From positions 58,814,597 to 58,878,596 of the forward strand of contig CM065303.1 of NCBI GenBank assembly GCA_032871835.1: a stretch of 64,000 nt of DNA. The letters run 5' to 3'. The DNA comes from Dipteronia dyeriana. Taxonomy: Eukaryota > Streptophyta > Magnoliopsida > Sapindales > Sapindaceae. The first letter of the stretch is position 1. The number at the start of each line of letters is the position of its first letter. The notes under the pieces are model-generated. The model saw nothing but the letters and a program-made list of their open reading frames with translations, did not search any database and was not told where the DNA came from. Both the position numbers and the translations under genes were made by a program. Of this stretch, positions 11,920 to 24,290 are shown piece after piece.

Positions 11920-14900
11920 TGATCACTCCTAAATGAGCACCCACAATTGCACGGAACCGTAGGAGTAGTACAATGATATTAAAGTTGGTTCCACAAGGAT
12001 TGATGAATTGATTACCACAATTGATTGATTGATTGACTACTATTTAGACAAACAAATATTTGATGATTAAATTATACTACTAACACCAATTAAATTAAAC
12101 TACTACTCTAATGCAATTAATGAAACTTAAATAAACAAGTAAACAAGGCAAAGTCACACACAAACAAATATTTGTATTTCTATTAGGAAACTAGGCTAAG
12201 ACCTTGAATTCACCTAACCAATTCTCACCAATTTATAGACATACCATTAAAGATAAATTATGCAAGTGCGAATGTAGACTCGTGAATCCTCTATTAGTCT
12301 CTACTCTCTCTCGAATAATAGAAACAACACTTATATGCACCAATAACCTATCTCTCGGTGTTCATCAGAAATACACACAAGTTCATTAAGCTTAGTAGCT
12401 CACTAATTGAGTCCTAGAGACTAGCCTCTAGTATTTCTACCTTACTAGACATCTATCATGCATTTCATCGAGCAAGTTGTGTGCTTCTCCTCTCGGTACA
12501 TCACACAACAACCGAATAAATATTAAATAGTAGCTAGACACTCAATGTTAATTAAAGCATGAAACACACATACATAACACAATCAATAGTGATAAAATGG
12601 TGGTCTTTATTAGTAAATCATGGTAAAGGTTTCATCTTGGCCTTAACCAAGATGGATTTAGTTCATAATGGAAGGAATGAAAAAATAATATATGAGATAA
12701 ATACAAGCCATAGGTGAAATACAAGTAATAATAAAGAGAGAGAAAGGGAAAGAGTAAACTAAGTGAAGAACTCCTCCTCTCTTGCTTGGATGTGCTAGAC
12801 TTCTTCTCTCATTAACTCCTCTTGCTCCAAGATGTAGTTTTTATAGTTGTTTTAGGTGAGAAGATGAGGGCCTTAGTGGTTCATAATGTAAGTTCCTCAG
12901 TTTTTGATTGTCTTATTTCAATTGACAAACCACAATTAAGGATTATCATGTAAGGGTAGTTTAGGTGATCTTTGTTCTTGACCAAGCTCAAGCTTCTAAG
13001 GTATATCACTTGTTTAACTCTTTGAAGAGATTTAGTTGCACACACACACACACACACTTCATGCATGTTTTGTTCACATTGCATTTGTGTTCCTTATTGC
13101 TTATATGTGTGCATCATTTATACATTGCACACACACACTTTCATGCATTTGTATTGACATACATTTATTCCTTGTTTCTCATTATTCATGTGTACATTCC
13201 TTCACAATCCCACTCGCACTTCATGTATAATTTTTTTGTTATTGCATTTCTATGATTGTATTTGTGTTTCCATGATCATGCATTGCTTTTAATCATATGA
13301 TAACTTGTTGTGTGCATTGGGTTAGATTTGGTTTGGTTATTTTGAGTAATGGGTCTAGTTTCGAAAGAATGGTTTTCAATGATTTAAGTGTTTTTCAAAA
13401 CAGACCTTTGTATGGTCTTGTTATTATAAAATTTTATACATTGATTCAAACTAAGTTTTGAAATTTTTTGTACAAACTAGACACCCATACCTTCCCAATG
13501 CTATATTATTCGTATTATTTTATGACCATTTGGATTGGTTTTGAAATCTCCAAAGTGAGCATAAAAACAGGGTATCTTTGTTGTTGTCTATTTCTGACCT
13601 TTGGTCACTCATTTGACCATAATTTTTTTTATAGTCATCCAAATCACACTTTGTTAATTAGAGTAGAAAGTACACTTCCATACCTTTCTAACGGTATATT
13701 ATACGAAAGGTTTTGAAGTCGTTTGGTCATGTTTTGATCCGCTTGAATTTTAAGTTGGTGTGCTGAAAGTGGAATTCACACGAGCCTCGAGCGAAAATGA
13801 CCCCAAAAATTCTGGCAACAATTTTCGTTTCCAAACATATCGCCCCCTCCACGTGCAAAGATGGCCCCAAAAAACTTGCCAGCAGTTTTCGCTTCCAAAC
13901 TTATTGCCCTCTCCTTGTGCGGAATTTGTAGCGAAAAACCTGATTTGGGTAAAAACGTTTTTTTTCTATGCAGCTCATTTTTACACCTTATATATATCAT
14001 CTTCTTTCCAAATCAGACCTAGAACTCTGAAATTAAATCCTCAAGAGAGAGAAATTGACTCTTAAAGAGAGAGAGCTCAGAAAACACTTTTTTTTACTCA
14101 ACCAAACTTTCATTTATGCACATCTAGCATCCTTCTTCATCTTCCAAGCATGAGTCTTTATTTGTTTCTTGACTAGGTAACTTTTACATGTTTTAGATCG
14201 TCTCTTTTCATTCTTATGACACGTATGCCTAGGTTTAGCTTTTATTGTTAATTAAATGTGTGTTCTTATATTTGTTTGCATTTATCACATGCTTGTGTTG
14301 TTGGTTGTTCATTGAGAGTAGTGATTAGTGATAACTGGCATTTAGGACGATTTTACCCTTCTAACTAAGTCTCTATGCATTGCATTTAGACATTATTGTT
14401 TATGCCTCATTGATTGCATTTATTGATTGCAAAAATGTTGCCCTTGATTATATGTTGTGACAACTTGTATTGATAGGACTTATTTGACAGTTAGGTTGTT
14501 AGATTTCATCTACATCTAATTGAGTCCTTATATATGGGCATATAGGTATTGCTGATAACTAGGATGTTATATTGCATTTATCTACATCTAGTTGAACATT
14601 TTGTGTTTGGTCTTACACATTATTGTAATTGAGCATAGTGTCATATATACACTTAGACCATATACTCTTCATTGAGTCAAAGTTTTGTGGCTTCGGTGTG
14701 AAGTTGCACAAGCAAAAGAAGCCTTGCAACCAAGGGTGGGTTAGCAAGCAATTGGTTGGGTATCCACTGTAAAAGGTCTGAGCGGTAGAGTAGGAGGTGC
14801 TCACGCCAAAAGTAGTGGATCAGGGATATCACTAGGGACTGAACCAAGAGTGGTGTGTGGTAGTGGCAATAGCCTGAGGTTGTTGAGAGTGAGAGTCCGA

Positions 14901-15940
14901 GTATCACTTGAGGGTGTAACTTTTTACTTATGTAGTGGATTTCTGTGATCGAGTGTGGCTCACTTAACAACTCGTGATTTTTTCCCATTTGGAGGGTTTT
15001 CCACGTATACATCTTGTGTTATTTATATTTCTGAACTTTACACTTGATGTTGTATATTTGTTTGTTTCATTAGGTGAATTTTGAATATTGATTAATCAAG
15101 AAAAAATGGTAATTGACTTGATTAAAACCTATGCACCCCCCTTTAGGTTATTAGACACACGTGTTTTTAGGGAACTTTCATACAAGGTGAGATTTAAGTC
15201 TAGATGGTGGTTTGATGAAGGTTTTAGGTGATTTGGTGAAGGTATTGGGTGATTTAGTGAAGAATTTGGGTGAAATGTAGTGTTTTGGAGGTTTTGGAGT
15301 TAAAGGGTCGTGGGAGAAGTCTCTAAGAAGATCTAAAAATGGGGTATTTATTTGTTAAGAAATATGACACAAAACCCTAGAGCTTCTGCTGAGTTGGACA
15401 CGTGCGCTGGTGTTACGTTGGTTGAGTGACGCTTCACCAGTGCCACCCTACTGGAGAAGGTGCGTTGGTGAGGATGCACTGGTCAACCAGTGCCACCTTA
15501 CTGGAGAAGGTGCGCTGGTGAGGGTGGGCTGGTTATCAAGCACATCACCAGTGCTACCTCTTGATTCTTTGCTTCTTTAATGGTTTCTAGTAGCACGCAC
15601 TGTTATAGAAACGGTCATAACTTTCTCTATAAAATCCGTAATTGTAATCCATAAAAACAACTAGAAAGTAAACATTTGGGGCTTTCCTAATATATTTGGA
15701 TCTCAACTTGATCCGTTATGAGCAGGGAGATATAGCTTTCCAAAGTTGGGTGATCTGCACTAGCCTTCACAAATTCACCCCATAAAATCTCCAAAACTCT
15801 TCAATTAAGCTCAAATGCCTTATTTATGGTATAACACTTGCAAAACCTCAAAAAACACATTATAAACCAAAATATGCTCGAAAATGAGAACAAATGATAG
15901 AAAATTGGGACCTCAAATAGGTATAAATATGGTTAAATCA
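11920..15940 (-). repeat. Athila 5' LTR (right copy), split by a solo LTR
   Basis: Starts TGATCAC like the left LTR and ends AAATCA before CATTC. About 1.72 kb of LTR sequence is divided between 11920-12886 and 15186-15940 by the copia-type insertion at 12887-15180. Substitutions relative to the left LTR are frequent, so the element is not recent. Confidence 0.88.
12887..15180 (+). mobile_element. Solo LTR of a Ty1/copia-type element (2294 bp)
   Basis: The insert begins TGTAAGTTCC and ends GGAACTTTCA, a short inverted repeat with canonical TG...CA ends. Flanks are CATAA (12882-12886) and TACAA (15181-15185), an imperfect 5-bp duplication where the other Athila LTR has GGTAA. Near its right end it has 'GGGTTTTCCACGTA' and a 'CACCCCCCTTTAGG' tract, typical of SIRE/Maximus-like LTRs. 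No internal domain or second LTR is present, which indicates LTR-LTR recombination. A (CA)n run lies at about 13036-13057. Confidence 0.7.
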
Positions 15941-15945
15941 CATTC
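15941..15945. other. Target-site duplication CATTC (right)
   Basis: Second copy of the Athila duplication, directly after the right LTR. Confidence 0.9.
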
Positions 15946-16278
15946 CCTAACAAAAAAAAGTAGTTATGAAATGAATATCCATATAAAATATCTCGATACA
16001 TCATTTTCTTTGAATAGATATTCTTGTTCATCATAACATGTGGTTATAAGAAATATGATAATTTTGATACAAGACAAAATAAATGAGATATAATATTCTT
16101 AAATAAAATAATATAGTTAGAACTTCAGATCCTAAAATTTTATGTTTTTATGTCAAGTCCTTAAGGAAAAACTCATTTTTTAAAACTTCTGGCTCGTTTA
16201 TGAACTGTTGGTTCATAATTGCAAAGTCATATATTTGAAACTTCGGGTTCGTGAGAAAAAAATCACAATTTCACTTCT

Positions 16279-16593
16279 CAAATGATCATATGAACTATTA
16301 TTAGATTAAATTCAGAACTTCTGGTTCTAAGTAGATTTGATTTTGAAACTTCAAGTTTCGTGCACATCGATCAAATCTAATAAGATTAGGAACCACGGCA
16401 AATAAAAATAAAATTATTTTCTGATTTGGAAGATCCAACATAGTGACAACTAAGGAGCATATTCATAAAAATAGTCATGTGGAACTCAAATGATCATAAT
16501 AACTATTAATAGATTAAATTCACAACTTCTGGTTCTAAGTAAATTTGATTTTGAAACTTCAAGTTTCGTACACATCGATCACATCTAATAACG
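16279..16593 (+). repeat. Direct repeat of about 105 bp, offset 208 bp
   Basis: The block starting CAAATGATCAT at 16279 recurs at 16487. Each copy runs through 'AGATTAAATTC', 'AACTTCTGGTTCTAAGTA' and 'GAAACTTCAAGTTTCGT' to 'CACATCGATCA'. It lies in the sequence that flanks the Athila element on the right and may belong to the older copia copy. Confidence 0.6.
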
Positions 16594-16867
16594 TATAACG
16601 TGAGTTGTTGTTATGAGTTAAATTGTAAAAAAAAAAAAAAAAGTTTTTTTAGAAAAGCTCAAACAATACTAAAAAAAATTAGAATCTGGTCCGATTTGTT
16701 TTATTCTAGTACAAAACCTTTTTTTTTTTTTTTGAAGTTTTATACTTTCCTATCAACTATTATCTATATACATTCTTCATTTATTCTCTATCAACCAAAG
16801 ACAAAAAACAGGACAATCGAAGACATAAAAATAATAGATTTTGTTATTTCGATTTTTATTTTGGGAT

Positions 16868-16961
16868 GAAGTGGAGATGATTTTGTTGGTATGGGGCTCC
16901 ATTTTTAGATTTCGTCCAGGGGTCTCAGAATAGTCAGGATCGTCACTGACCGAAACGAATA
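16868..16961. mobile_element. Possible terminus of a DNA transposon
   Basis: The reverse complement begins CAGTGACGATCCTGACTA and goes on with 'GAGACCCCTGGACGAAATC'. This resembles the CAGGGCCGGCCCTGA... ends of some plant DNA elements. No matching left end was found, so it is either truncated or coincidental. Confidence 0.25.
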
Positions 16962-17574
16962 TGTGTCTTTGAGCATCTTATTAATATATATCTTATTTAT
17001 TTATTGCATAGTTATATAATATTTTTATTAGAAGATTTTTTTAAACAAAATTTTAATATATTTGTTTTTTCATTGTTGTTTTAGTTCAATTATAGAAAAC
17101 TTTATTAAATAATCATATTTCATTAAATTTAAATAAAGTGAACTGATGGTTAACTGACATTCAACTAATGGTAGGAGGTTTTTTACTGAATGTTCAAATT
17201 AGAAGGGTTTTTTTTTTCTTTCATTTGATCGAAAGTTAAGAGGTTATTTATAATTAATAGTAATTAAAGATAATTAGTTTCCAATACTCATTAAAATGAC
17301 AAATTGACATTGAGTTTGAGATCTCAAACCTAATACGGTAACAACTGGATTTGGATTGAGTCGACTTATTTACAAATCGACAAGTATTCTATTTGACTTA
17401 ATCCATTGTTTGGTCAATATATAATGGATGTCACTAGTTAAACAACCTGTATCTACGGAATCAGAATTTTTCTTAATAAAGAACTAGTTATTTTCTACCT
17501 TTAACTCCAATAGATAACATCAAATTGGTCTTGAAAATAAAGTCGTGAGTTCAAATCCTCCCATTTTCTCATAA

Positions 17575-17613
<39 letters not shown>

Positions 17614-19137
17614 CTGAAAAAACAGAGACCGTGTGTCTTGTGAATAATTGGTATAACATGTCTAATTTATTTAAAGCCAGAGTTTAAAGAGTTGATCTAC
17701 ATTAGCCCAATTATGAAGATTATCTCTTTGAAGAAGCAGCATGATCTGACAAAGCAATAAACCAGCTATAAAGTTAAACTTTAAATGGTTTAAACTTTAA
17801 ACTATACAGGGGTTATCAAGTTAAACAAATAGTCAATAGTACGTGAGGAAACATCAAGTATCACGGGCCTTATGCTTTAAAAGATTTTTCTACTTTATTT
17901 CATCTTTATTCCTCAAGCTTTTGGTTTGTAGGTATAAAACTGGAATAAAATAATGGACAATTTGGTATTGCTGTATCTTTTAAAATAATCACTGATAGTT
18001 ATATTGAAGAAATAATCTACTGTGAGGTTAATCAGACAACTGTTTGATTAATACTGCTATTGATATTGTTGTGGATTAAAAAACATTATTCATGCATTTA
18101 GTAAACTTTATATTTAATTGCTCTGATTTTACATAACAACTGAAACAGACATGAAATTGAATTATTAAGTAAAGTAAATTTTTTCTTTTCACATCTCTCA
18201 ATCTCAAACTCTCATAGCAACCAAAAAAATTAGGGTTTGACAACACCAAAATATATATAAAAAATAAATTTGGGTGTTTCTTCCTTTACTCTTTTATTTT
18301 CTTTTCACTGAAATATTATTTGATTTATTTTACTTGATATACGGATACATGTACCTACAACACTTCAATTTTTATCATCTTTTTAATATAATTTTTATTG
18401 ATTGTATTTTTAGGTGAGTTTGTGATAGTAAATATGAAGAATGGTAGAGGAAGAAGAAGTAGATGATAAAAAAGATGAGTTTTATGGTTTTGTTCTTAGT
18501 TCTAAGTTTGGGTTTTTATTCCGGAATTGGGTTGAGAAGATGAACAAATTATTTTTAAAAATCTTTTAATTAATCTTATATTTAATCAATAATGAACAAA
18601 TAAAATCGATTCATATAAAATTAAACATAAGATATATTTATATCTATGTTAAGTCAATAGGGATAATTTAGTCATTAAAAGGCTTCATTAAATCAACAGT
18701 AGATTTTAACGTAATCACTTTACAAATGTAACCCCCACACATACTTTTTAAAATTGTTGCTAAATCGGTCAATATTCTTAAATAATTACTTTTATAAATT
18801 TTACCAAATATATATTTTTTATCTCAAAATTATTAAATAATCAGATTTTAACTTCTCAAAAGCAATACCAAACGAGACCGAGGTCTTTTCTAATATCTCT
18901 TACCATGCTTTCAACTCATGTAAGACACTTATAGAAGCTCGCTGACGTCGGATTTAGGCCCATAATGTACCATTAGAATAGTCATTACGAGTCCTACAAC
19001 AATTACAGGAGGTAACCCCCATGTGCTGTGCTGTAATTTTTCAAAATTCCATCATTTTTCAACTTTTGTCATAAGGATTCCATTCTTCAGTACTTTTTAT
19101 TTTGTTGCATTCATTTAGGAATGCTCATTTAGAATTA
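16962..19137. other. AT-rich intergenic DNA, no gene seen
   Basis: No reading frame with recognisable protein motifs. An (AT)n microsatellite lies at about 17577-17612. Around 18850-18890 the sequence 'CAATACCAAACGAGACC' looks like the right end of a further small TIR element, but no partner end could be found. Confidence 0.4.
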
Positions 19138-19155
19138 GACCCTATTTTATTTTTT

Positions 19156-19160
19156 GACTT
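19156..19160. other. Target-site duplication GACTT (left)
   Basis: GACTT immediately precedes the 5' LTR start (TGTTGTATGT) and recurs at 34980-34984 right after the 3' LTR end (GACGTCAACA). Confidence 0.95.
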
Positions 19161-20056
19161 TGTTGTATGTAAATTTTACCAAGCATACACGTCATTGACA
19201 GGAAGGAAAAAATAGCCAGGTGGATGCTTAGATGGGCATCCGGGAAATATCATACGATACATCATTAAAGAGAAGAAAAGCCCGAGTACGCATATGTAGA
19301 ATGAAACCTACTCGGGATCAGTTAACAATACTCGGGATCAGTTAACAACACTCGGGACTGGTTAAACAACGCTTCCACTCTGGCTCAAACGGCGCTACTC
19401 GGGACCATCATGTATTATTCTTACTCGGGAATAAATACAACTCGAGTAAAAACTTGGTGCTTATTTCACACTGATTAAGTCATTAAATACCCAAAGATAT
19501 CCATCAGGAAGGAATCCCAAATAATGGAACTTTAAGTTAGAAGAGTCCCCCAATCAGGAAATAACTTGATTTCTTTACGAGGACTACATTCTTATAAGGA
19601 AACAAGTCCAAATTGAATTACACTACTAGAATCCCAGTCGATTTCCGTAAAGGATTCCGAAACAGGAAAGAAGACAAATCAACCTCAAGCAAGTAACCAA
19701 ATCACAATTAAATACAAATATCTTGTATTACTTGTACAAAGCAGATTAGGGTTCTATAAGCATATAAATAGACCCATAATCTGGCTCCAAAAGAGATAGG
19801 CAATATAGCATACAGTAATCACAATTAATACAGAGAGAAAAAAGAGAGATCGAGAGCTTGTAAAACATTTTATTCTCTTAGTGGATTTTGGCTTGGTTGA
19901 TCTTTCAACCACCCGTGGATGTTTCTCCAGCCGTCGGAGTTTTACCACGTAAAATTTGTCTTTGTTACTCTCTCTGCATCTCTCTCTCTTTGAATCAATA
20001 GCCAAGATCCAGTCCTTGTTGGCTTTTCTGGCATAATCCAGAAATCGACGTCAACA
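19161..20056 (+). repeat. Tat 5' LTR (896 bp)
   Basis: Starts TGTTGTATGT and ends GACGTCAACA. A TATA box (TATAAATA, 19763-19770) is the likely promoter core of the element. The motif ACTCGGGA recurs many times. A 20-bp unit (CTCGGGATCAGTTAACAA..) is doubled near 19310-19350 here but single in the 3' LTR, which explains most of the length difference. Confidence 0.95.
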
Positions 20057-20076
20057 ATTGGCGCTAAAGGAAGGGG
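20057..20076 (+). other. Tat primer-binding site
   Basis: Directly after the LTR: TTGGCGCTAAAGGAAGGGG. The TGGCGC start is typical of tRNA-primed plant gypsy elements. The exact tRNA was not identified. Confidence 0.7.
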
Positions 20077-20103
20077 TCGAACCTCCGAACTTGTTAGAAA
20101 GCA

Positions 20104-21791
20104 ATGGCTGGAAGCAAAAGTAGTTCAGGGAATGGTCAAAGATCACCAGGCGATTTCCATACTGGCAATACGTCACAAAATCCTACAACAAACACAGAAA
20201 ATCAACCTGCGCACCTGGCAGGGATCCAGCAAGTTCCTCCAACCAGCAGAGATCTTACTCTGCGTTTCCAAGAGGCCCTACAGCAATTGGTGACGGACGC
20301 AGCAAAGGAAGGGATTGACCTACTGGCAGCAGGAGCGCATACTCCCAATCCTCCACCCGCGAGGCTCCGTTCAATGGTGGTAGGACCAGGAATAACTATG
20401 CCAGAAATCAGAATGAACTCTTCCCAAATCAATCCTGTCCGGTCGAAAACACTAGAGGAGGAGAATCACCAAAAGCTGGATCACAGTCAAACAGTACGTG
20501 CCAGACATCATAAATACGATCAGCGCAGATGACGATCATCATTAGAAGACGGTGATCAACACCATCGTAAACGTCATCATGGAGTCACACGAGGGTTCCA
20601 GCATCAGAGTGAAGAATCTGAGGAAAGAATGACAGTCACCCAACGGTTCAACCGTCAAGGAAGCCCGATAAGGGACAGGGATATTACAATCCAGAGCCTA
20701 ACTCGAGAAGTAGAGAATAATAGGCGACAGATGGAGTCACTTGTCAAACGTTACGGTTGCAACGATCTATCTGACGATGACTCCGACAGTCCATTTACCA
20801 GGGAAATTTTACGGACCCTTTTCCCAGAAAGATTCAGGATGCCGCATGTGGAGCAATTCAAAAAAGATACAGATCCAAAGGAGCACGTTAGACGCTATAA
20901 AAGTGCCATGGTTCAATATGCCCGCAGTGACCCCTATTGTGTCTCAACTTTCCACAAACACTGGGGGACACAGGTTCAAGATGGTTCGGAAGACTACCCC
21001 CTGCAAGCATCGGAAATTTTAGCGAGTTGAGCAGGAGCTTCTTAAGGCAATTCCTGAGCAACGTTCACAGAAAGAAGTCGGTGGCCTACCTCTCTTAAAT
21101 AAAACAGGGGAAGGACGAGTCATTAAATAAATACTTGGGCCGGTTTGGCCAAGCAGTATCAGAGATTGGCAGCGCTAATGATGAAGCCATTATTGCTGTC
21201 TTCACCAATAACTTGCAGAATGGACGATTATCCTTCGATTTGAGAAGAGCACGGCTGACAAGGTATGCCGACATGATGGATATGGCGGGAGGATACGCTC
21301 TGGCCGAGGAAGAAGAGTTAGCTACAGGAGGAAGCTATATGAATGGAGGAAAGCCCGAACAGAGGAATACCGAATCCAAGGGGCAGAATCAAAAAGAAAA
21401 ACAGAAAGGGAACAGCAAGGAGAAAAATAAGGATGGGGGTAATGGGCTCAACGCCGAACGGTCCACAGAGAAATACCGCGGTAGATATACCAATTACACC
21501 CCTTTTCGGAAGAAACAAGAAGAAATTCTAGCCATCCTGGAAGAAAAGAATATGGTGCAAGAACCGTGGCGACAATCACAGTTCGCACGGAGAGATATAA
21601 CCAAGTATTGCAGGTTTCATAAAGAGACCGGGCATGAAACTTCGAAGTGGTTTCAGCTCAGAGATTACATAGAAACCCTTATTCGGGAAGGGCACCTGCG
21701 GGATGTAATCTTAAAAAAAGACGAGAGATCAGAAGTCAAGAAAGCCAAGGCTGATCACAACCCTGGTCAAAACCGAAGAGCCAGCCCCTAA
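20104..21791 (+). pseudogene. gag: Tat Gag pseudogene
   Basis: Starts MAGSKSSSGNG. A nonsense codon TGA lies at 20530-20532 in the opening frame. The capsid core begins near 20800 with 'PERFRMPHVEQFKKDTDPKEHVRRYKS' and then changes frame near 20940. The second half is in another frame (from about 20950) with an in-frame TAA near 21097, and continues with 'LNKYLGRFGQAVSEI' and a degenerate zinc knuckle (CRFHKETGHETSKW, final Cys missing). It ends in TAA at 21789-21791. In intact relatives Gag forms the particle that packages element RNA. The start was chosen as the first ATG after the PBS. Confidence 0.8.
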
Positions 21792-23511
21792 GCCAATCAA
21801 GTAATACATACAATCTTCGGAGGACCTTCTGCTGGGAGGAGCAACCTAGAACGGACTCAGGAAGTCCCAGAAGCAGTAGAAGCCAGAAATAACTTCGACG
21901 TGAATTCGGTTAAACCAGACCCGAAGAGGGTAAAGGAAGGATGGGACCCGATAGTCTTTACAGAGGCAGATTCCTACGGCGTCGATGTGCGACCTAATGA
22001 CTCTTTGGTTATAAGTGTCCAGATTGGCCATAGGGAAGTCTAGAGAATTTTAATAGATAATGGAAGTTCAACAGACATCTTTAGCGTGACCGTATACGAC
22101 CAGCTAAGATTGGACCGAAAAGATTTACAGCCTTTCCATACTCCATTAAGAGGATTTGAGGGAATAGAGGTCAGGTCACTCGGGACGGTCAAATTACCTG
22201 TAAAGATCGGAACGGCACCATGCCAGAGGATTGTCCTGCTCGAATTCGTGGTAGTTGATTTAGATAATTGGCCGTATAATGCGTTTTTGGGTCGGCCATT
22301 CCTGAATAAAACAAGATCCGTGACGGCCACTTACGCATTAATGATCAAGTTCCCATTAGAACAAGGGGTTGGGATAGTCAAAGGATCCCAAGAGATGGCC
22401 CGAAGAGCAAACCTGTCGGTATACAGAGACAAGCATGATGCCGAACAAGTGTGCACCATAATGCAGCCAAATGAGTGTGAAGAATCCTTGGCATTCGAAC
22501 TAGATCCAAGGGAGGACTCGAATGAATACAAGACAGAAGTGGTTGAAATACTACTCAAAGAAGACAAACCGGACATGAAAGTCAAGATCGGGGCCAACTT
22601 GGAAGAAAAAATCAAGCGAGAATTGACCAATTTGCTCAGAGAATACAAAGATGTATTTGCCTGGAGTCACGAAGATATGATCGGAATAGATGCCCGAATA
22701 ATATCCCACCACCTTGCAGTTAGCCCGAATGCCAAACCGGTAGTACAAAAGAGAAGATCGTTCAATCCTGAAAGAAGTCAAGCAATCAAACAAGAGGTGG
22801 AAAAGCTACTAGCGACGGGATCAATCAGAGAAGTCAGCTACCCCCCAGTGGGTCGCCAACGTAGTCCTCGTCAAGAAGAAAAATGGACAATGGAGGATGT
22901 GCGTAGATTTCACGGATCTAAACAAGGCATGTCCAAAGGACAGCTTCCCACTCCCAAGAATAGATCAACTGGTGGATGCCACAGCAGGTCACGAACTGCT
23001 CAGCTTCATGGATGCTTACTCGGGATACAATCAGATCTGGATGAACAAAGCTGATGAAGAAAAAACAGCTTTCACAACGGATCAGGGTTTATATTGCTAC
23101 ACAGTAATGCCATTCGGTTTAAAAAATGCAGGAGCCACGTACCAAAGGTTGGTCAACAAGATCTTCACTCGGCAAATAGGAAGGAACATGGAAGTGTACA
23201 TTGATGACATGTTGACTAAAAGCGTCTCAGCAGATGACCATGCTCGCGACCTCCGAGAGACATTTGATGTATTAAGAAGATATCAGATGAAGTTAAACCC
23301 AAACAAATGTTTATTCGGAGTCCACTCGGGAAGATTCTTGGGTTTTCAAGTCCATCAAAGAGGAATCGAAGTTAATACAGAGAAGATCCAGGCTTTGCAA
23401 CAAATGATTTCACCTAAAACATTGAAAGAGGTACAACACTTAACAGGGTGTTTAGCCTCCTTGAAAAGATTCATCTCAAAACAGACAGGTGCGCGCCTTT
23501 CTTCAAAGTAA
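21792..23511 (+). pseudogene. pol: Tat protease and reverse transcriptase pseudogene
   Basis: Protease: the catalytic loop D-N-G-S-S lies at 22056-22070, just after an in-frame TAG (22041-22043), and 'AFLGRPFLNK' follows. RT: 'AWSHEDMIGID' leads into the fingers, then a homopolymer of six C near 22842 shifts the frame. After it 'CVDFTDLNKACPKD', 'FMDAYSGYNQI', 'MPFGLKNAGATYQ' and the polymerase motif Y-I-D-D-M (about 23200) are intact, followed by 'LGFQVHQRGIEVN'. Another frameshift near 23488 ends this part. The RT family copies element RNA into DNA. The YIDD core is complete, but the frame is broken on both sides. Confidence 0.88.
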
Positions 23512-24106
23512 TCAAAAAAGGGAAATGCCTGGAGTTGAATAAAGAGTGCGAGCAGGCATTCTTGAAAATAAAAGAATACTTGGGGCAAGCTCCCATCCTC
23601 TCAAAACCATAAAAAAGGGGAAATACTTCAGCTGTATCTGTCAATAACCGAGCTTGCAGCAAGTTCAGTTCTAGTCAGGACAGAAGATGGAGTGCAGAAA
23701 CTAGTGTATTATACAAGCAAGGCACTCCTACCGGCCGAGACCAGATACTCACAGGCAGAGAAGATAGCCTTAGCATTGGTTTCAGCAGCAAAAAAGCTGA
23801 GACCATACTTTCAGGCTCATACGATCCAGGTTCTCACCAATTGCCCATTAAGACAAATCTTACAAAAACCAGAGATATCAGGAAGACTTATTAAATGGGA
23901 AATCGAGTTGAGTGAATTCGATATTCATTCTGTCCCCAGAACTTTCCTCAAAGGACAAGCGGTGGAGGACTTCATAGCCGAGTTCACAGAATCGAACCTG
24001 GAAGCAAAAAGACTATTGGATAAAAGTTTCCCATATAAATTATATGTTGATGGTTCTTCAAACACTCATGGCAACAGGACAGGGATCGTAGTTCGCACCC
24101 CAGAAG
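23512..24106 (+). pseudogene. pol: Tat RNase H and first part of the archaeal-type RNase H
   Basis: From 23692 the frame gives 'VYYTSKALLPAETRYSQAEKIALAL', 'LTNCPLRQILQKPEISGRLIKWEIELSEFDI' and 'GQAVEDFIAEFTE', the usual connection/RNase H region. At about 24046 the first strand of a second RNase H starts (YVDGSS with its first catalytic Asp). The hAT transposon interrupts it at 24107. The upstream part, 23512-23691, is frameshifted. Confidence 0.82.
24099..24106. other. Target-site duplication CCCAGAAG (left)
   Basis: The 8-bp CCCAGAAG lies before the left TIR and again after the right TIR (27779-27786), as expected of a hAT insertion. Confidence 0.97.
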
Positions 24107-24123
24107 TAGTGGTGTAAAAATGG

Positions 24124-24290
24124 ATTGGCCCGGCCCATTAGGGACGGCCTGGCCAGTCCATTTCTGGAAACAGGCATGGCTGAGCCTGGCACGCGCCGTG
24201 CCAGGCCGGCCCGCCAAGCCCCTCTGGCGGGCCGAGTGGGCCTGGTCCGACGGGCCAGGCCTAACAGGCTTGGTCCGGCGGGTAAGTTTT
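24124..24290. repeat. GC-rich subterminal block of the hAT (left)
   Basis: Dense short words such as GGCCCGGCCC, CCTGGC and GGCGGGCC in both orientations. hAT transposases usually bind repeated short motifs next to the TIRs, so these are likely binding sites. The open frames crossing this block are compositional artefacts. Confidence 0.7.

Larger units (their letters stand above)
3280..15940 (-). mobile_element. Athila-type Ty3/gypsy element, deletion derivative, with nested insertions
   Basis: Two LTRs (3280-4980; 11920-15940 with an insertion) are flanked by a perfect 5-bp duplication, CATTC. Gag and a protease fragment lie on the minus strand between 11613 and 9367 and match the Athila lineage. 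No RT, RNase H, integrase or env can be seen: only about 1.8 kb of unrecognised sequence separates the protease from a TIR insertion. The element therefore resembles non-autonomous gag-only LTR elements that depend on a partner. It carries a TIR element (5084-7542) and a solo LTR (12887-15180). Confidence 0.88.

Noticed and set aside
12965..13255. His/Thr-rich frame of 96 codons
   Set aside because: Driven by a (CA)n run within a solo LTR.
13760..14065. Frame of 101 codons overlapped by a minus-strand frame
   Set aside because: Contained in the solo LTR, no family motif, no second copy available to test.
17577..17612. (AT)n run as a promoter or scaffold-attachment site
   Set aside because: A plain microsatellite; similar runs lie at 934-954 and 55121-55166.
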